Part shown: positions 20,824 to 21,920 of the stretch, piece by piece
How the letters are laid out: each line of letters starts with the position of its first letter
How positions within the stretch are numbered: the first letter of the stretch is position 1
Origin: Bacteroidales bacterium UBA6408
GTDB lineage: Bacteria; Bacteroidota; Bacteroidia; Bacteroidales; UBA932
Direction: 5' to 3'
Length of the DNA stretch: 21,920 bases
Assembly: GCA_002439805.1 (NCBI GenBank)
Contig: DJPQ01000031.1
Location: 1-21,920, forward strand
Made by a program: the position numbers and the translations under genes
Notes under the pieces: model-generated
The model's database searches: none
What the model was told of the DNA's origin: nothing
Seen by the model: only the letters and a program-made list of their open reading frames with translations

Positions 20824-21920
20824 ATGACATTCAGACTTACAGCGAAAGACCCCGGTTCATCGGCGAGGTGCGGCACGATTACGACAGACCACGGTACGAT
20901 TGAGACGCCGATATTCATGCCCGTGGGGACGGTAGGTTCCGTCAAGGGCATCTACCACAGGGACCTGGTGGAGGACATCAAGGCCGAGATTATACTCGGC
21001 AACACCTACCATCTCTACCTGCGCCCGGGTCTTGAGATTCTCCGCAAGGCCGGCGGCCTCCACAAGTTCGAGCACTGGGACAGGCCTATTCTTACCGACA
21101 GCGGCGGATTTCAGGTGTTCTCTCTCACGCAGATGCGCAAACTTACGCCGGAAGGCTGCACTTTCCGCTCGCACATCGACGGGTCGAAGCATACTTTCAC
21201 TCCGGAGAACAATGTTGACACTCAGCGCATTATCGGAGCGGATATAATGATGGCGCTCGACGAGTGCTGTCCGGGCGACGCGCCTTATGAGTACGCGAAG
21301 AAATCGCTGAAGCTCACCCAGAGCTGGCTGGAGCGCTATCTGAAGCACTTTGACGAAACGGAGCCGCTCTACGGCTATTCGCAGACGGTCTTTCCGATAA
21401 TCCAGGGCTGCGTCTATCCGGACCTGCGCCGGGCAGCCGTCGAGCACGCCGCGAAGTTTGACCGCGAGGGCTATGCCATCGGGGGGCTTGCGGTGGGGGA
21501 GCCGACGGAGAAGATGTATGAGATGCTTGAACTCGTGTGTCCGATTCTGCCGCAGGACCGCCCGCGCTACCTGATGGGCGTGGGGACTCCGGCGAACCTG
21601 CTCGAAGGCATCGCGAGGGGCGTGGATATGTTCGACTGCGTGATGCCAACCCGCAACGGACGCAACGGGATGCTGTTCACGTGGAACGGAATCATGAATA
21701 TGCGCAACCTCAAGTGGGCCGACGACTTCTCCGAGCTCGACCCGAGCGGAAGCTCGTTCGTCGATCACTACTACACGAAGGCATATCTCCGTCACCTCTT
21801 CATCGCGGGAGAGATTTTCGCCGCGCAGATAGCCTCCGAGCACAATCTCGCGTTCTATCTCGACCTTGTCCGCGAAGCCCGCAGGCACATTGCGGCGGGT
21901 GATTTCTCGATGTGGAAGGA
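20824..21920 (+). CDS. tgt: tRNA-guanine transglycosylase, 3' end outside window
   Basis: The frame is open from ATG 20824 to the window end (365 residues, incomplete by perhaps 10-15). It exchanges guanine at position 34 of GUN-anticodon tRNAs for preQ1 in queuosine synthesis. Visible motifs: ETPIFMPVGTVGSVKG (27-42), LGNTYHLYLRPG (58-69), TDSGGFQVFSL with D92 (91-101), PIIQG (191-195), GGLAVGE (220-226), YLMGVGTP (249-256) and VDMFDCVMPTRNGRNG (267-282), where D271 is the expected nucleophile. The zinc-binding C-x-C-x2-C ... H region of other Tgt proteins aligns with SSFVDHYYTKAYLRHL (310-325), which has no cysteines. I recall this loss as usual in Bacteroidota. It is cytoplasmic. Confidence 0.95.
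   Translation, partial: MTFRLTAKDPGSSARCGTITTDHGTIETPIFMPVGTVGSVKGIYHRDLVEDIKAEIILGNTYHLYLRPGLEILRKAGGLHKFEHWDRPILTDSGGFQVFSLTQMRKLTPEGCTFRSHIDGSKHTFTPENNVDTQRIIGADIMMALDECCPGDAPYEYAKKSLKLTQSWLERYLKHFDETEPLYGYSQTVFPIIQGCVYPDLRRAAVEHAAKFDREGYAIGGLAVGEPTEKMYEMLELVCPILPQDRPRYLMGVGTPANLLEGIARGVDMFDCVMPTRNGRNGMLFTWNGIMNMRNLKWADDFSELDPSGSSFVDHYYTKAYLRHLFIAGEIFAAQIASEHNLAFYLDLVREARRHIAAGDFSMWK

Noticed and set aside
20857..21888. 343-codon open frame on the - strand
   Set aside because: It is antisense to tgt, whose motifs are beyond doubt.
1..21920. CRISPR array, rRNA or tRNA genes
   Set aside because: No regularly spaced repeats, no conserved rRNA stretches and no tRNA T-loop motif (GGTTCGAATC type) were seen on either strand.

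Overview
The window looks like a chromosomal segment of a Bacteroidales bacterium (phylum Bacteroidota), probably a gut or animal-associated species. Three fimbrillin-type (Mfa_like_1) lipoproteins, BspA-type leucine-rich repeats, a BACON domain, an M64 peptidase, a Bacteroidota-type nucleoside permease and Tgt, and several promoters of the -33 TTG / -7 TAnnTTTG kind all point that way. No rRNA, tRNA or CRISPR array was seen. Most of the window is GC-rich (35 of 60 bases in one hand-counted line at 9001-9060). The block at about 2100-4770 is clearly poorer in GC (23/60 at 2701-2760, 24/60 at 3001-3060), which suggests acquired DNA.

Layout. (1) 1-2100 is a scarred accessory region. It holds a 38-bp perfect palindrome, a pair of related repeats resembling the end of an insertion sequence, an intact AAA/DUF4143 ATPase (+), a broken C-terminal piece of a second DUF4143 ATPase (-), a 53-base near-palindrome and a run of ten C. 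(2) 2152-4768 is a compact AT-richer cassette: a 54-residue single-pass membrane peptide, a secreted von Willebrand A protein with an intact MIDAS, and, overlapping it by ATGA, a membrane lipoprotein whose C-terminal domain looks like an HNH/EndoVII nuclease toxin. I know of no described system with this combination, and it is the best candidate here for a new defence or toxin system. (3) 4842-5441 encodes a DUF1232 membrane protein and a zinc-ribbon protein. (4) 5598-11080 is a surface-protein cluster: two stand-alone fimbrillin lipoproteins flank a lipoprotein of about 1184 residues with the order fimbrillin / LRR_5 / BACON / M64 peptidase.

(5) 11172-14338 (-) runs hipB-hipA-LRR lipoprotein as one apparent operon. 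The last two genes overlap by ATGA, and inverted repeats flank the hipB -7 element. (6) 14423-19155 holds a membrane-anchored Hanks-type Ser/Thr kinase (-), divergent from a + strand run of a WG-repeat-like lipoprotein, a secreted protein of about 690 residues, and a PEGA-like protein with a probable outer-membrane barrel. This run may form an envelope sensing or signalling unit. (7) 19220-21920 is core genome: a nucleoside:H+ symporter (-) divergent from tgt (+), which runs off the window end. A terminator hairpin separates regions 6 and 7.

All calls come from reading the sequence and protein motifs by eye. No database search was run.
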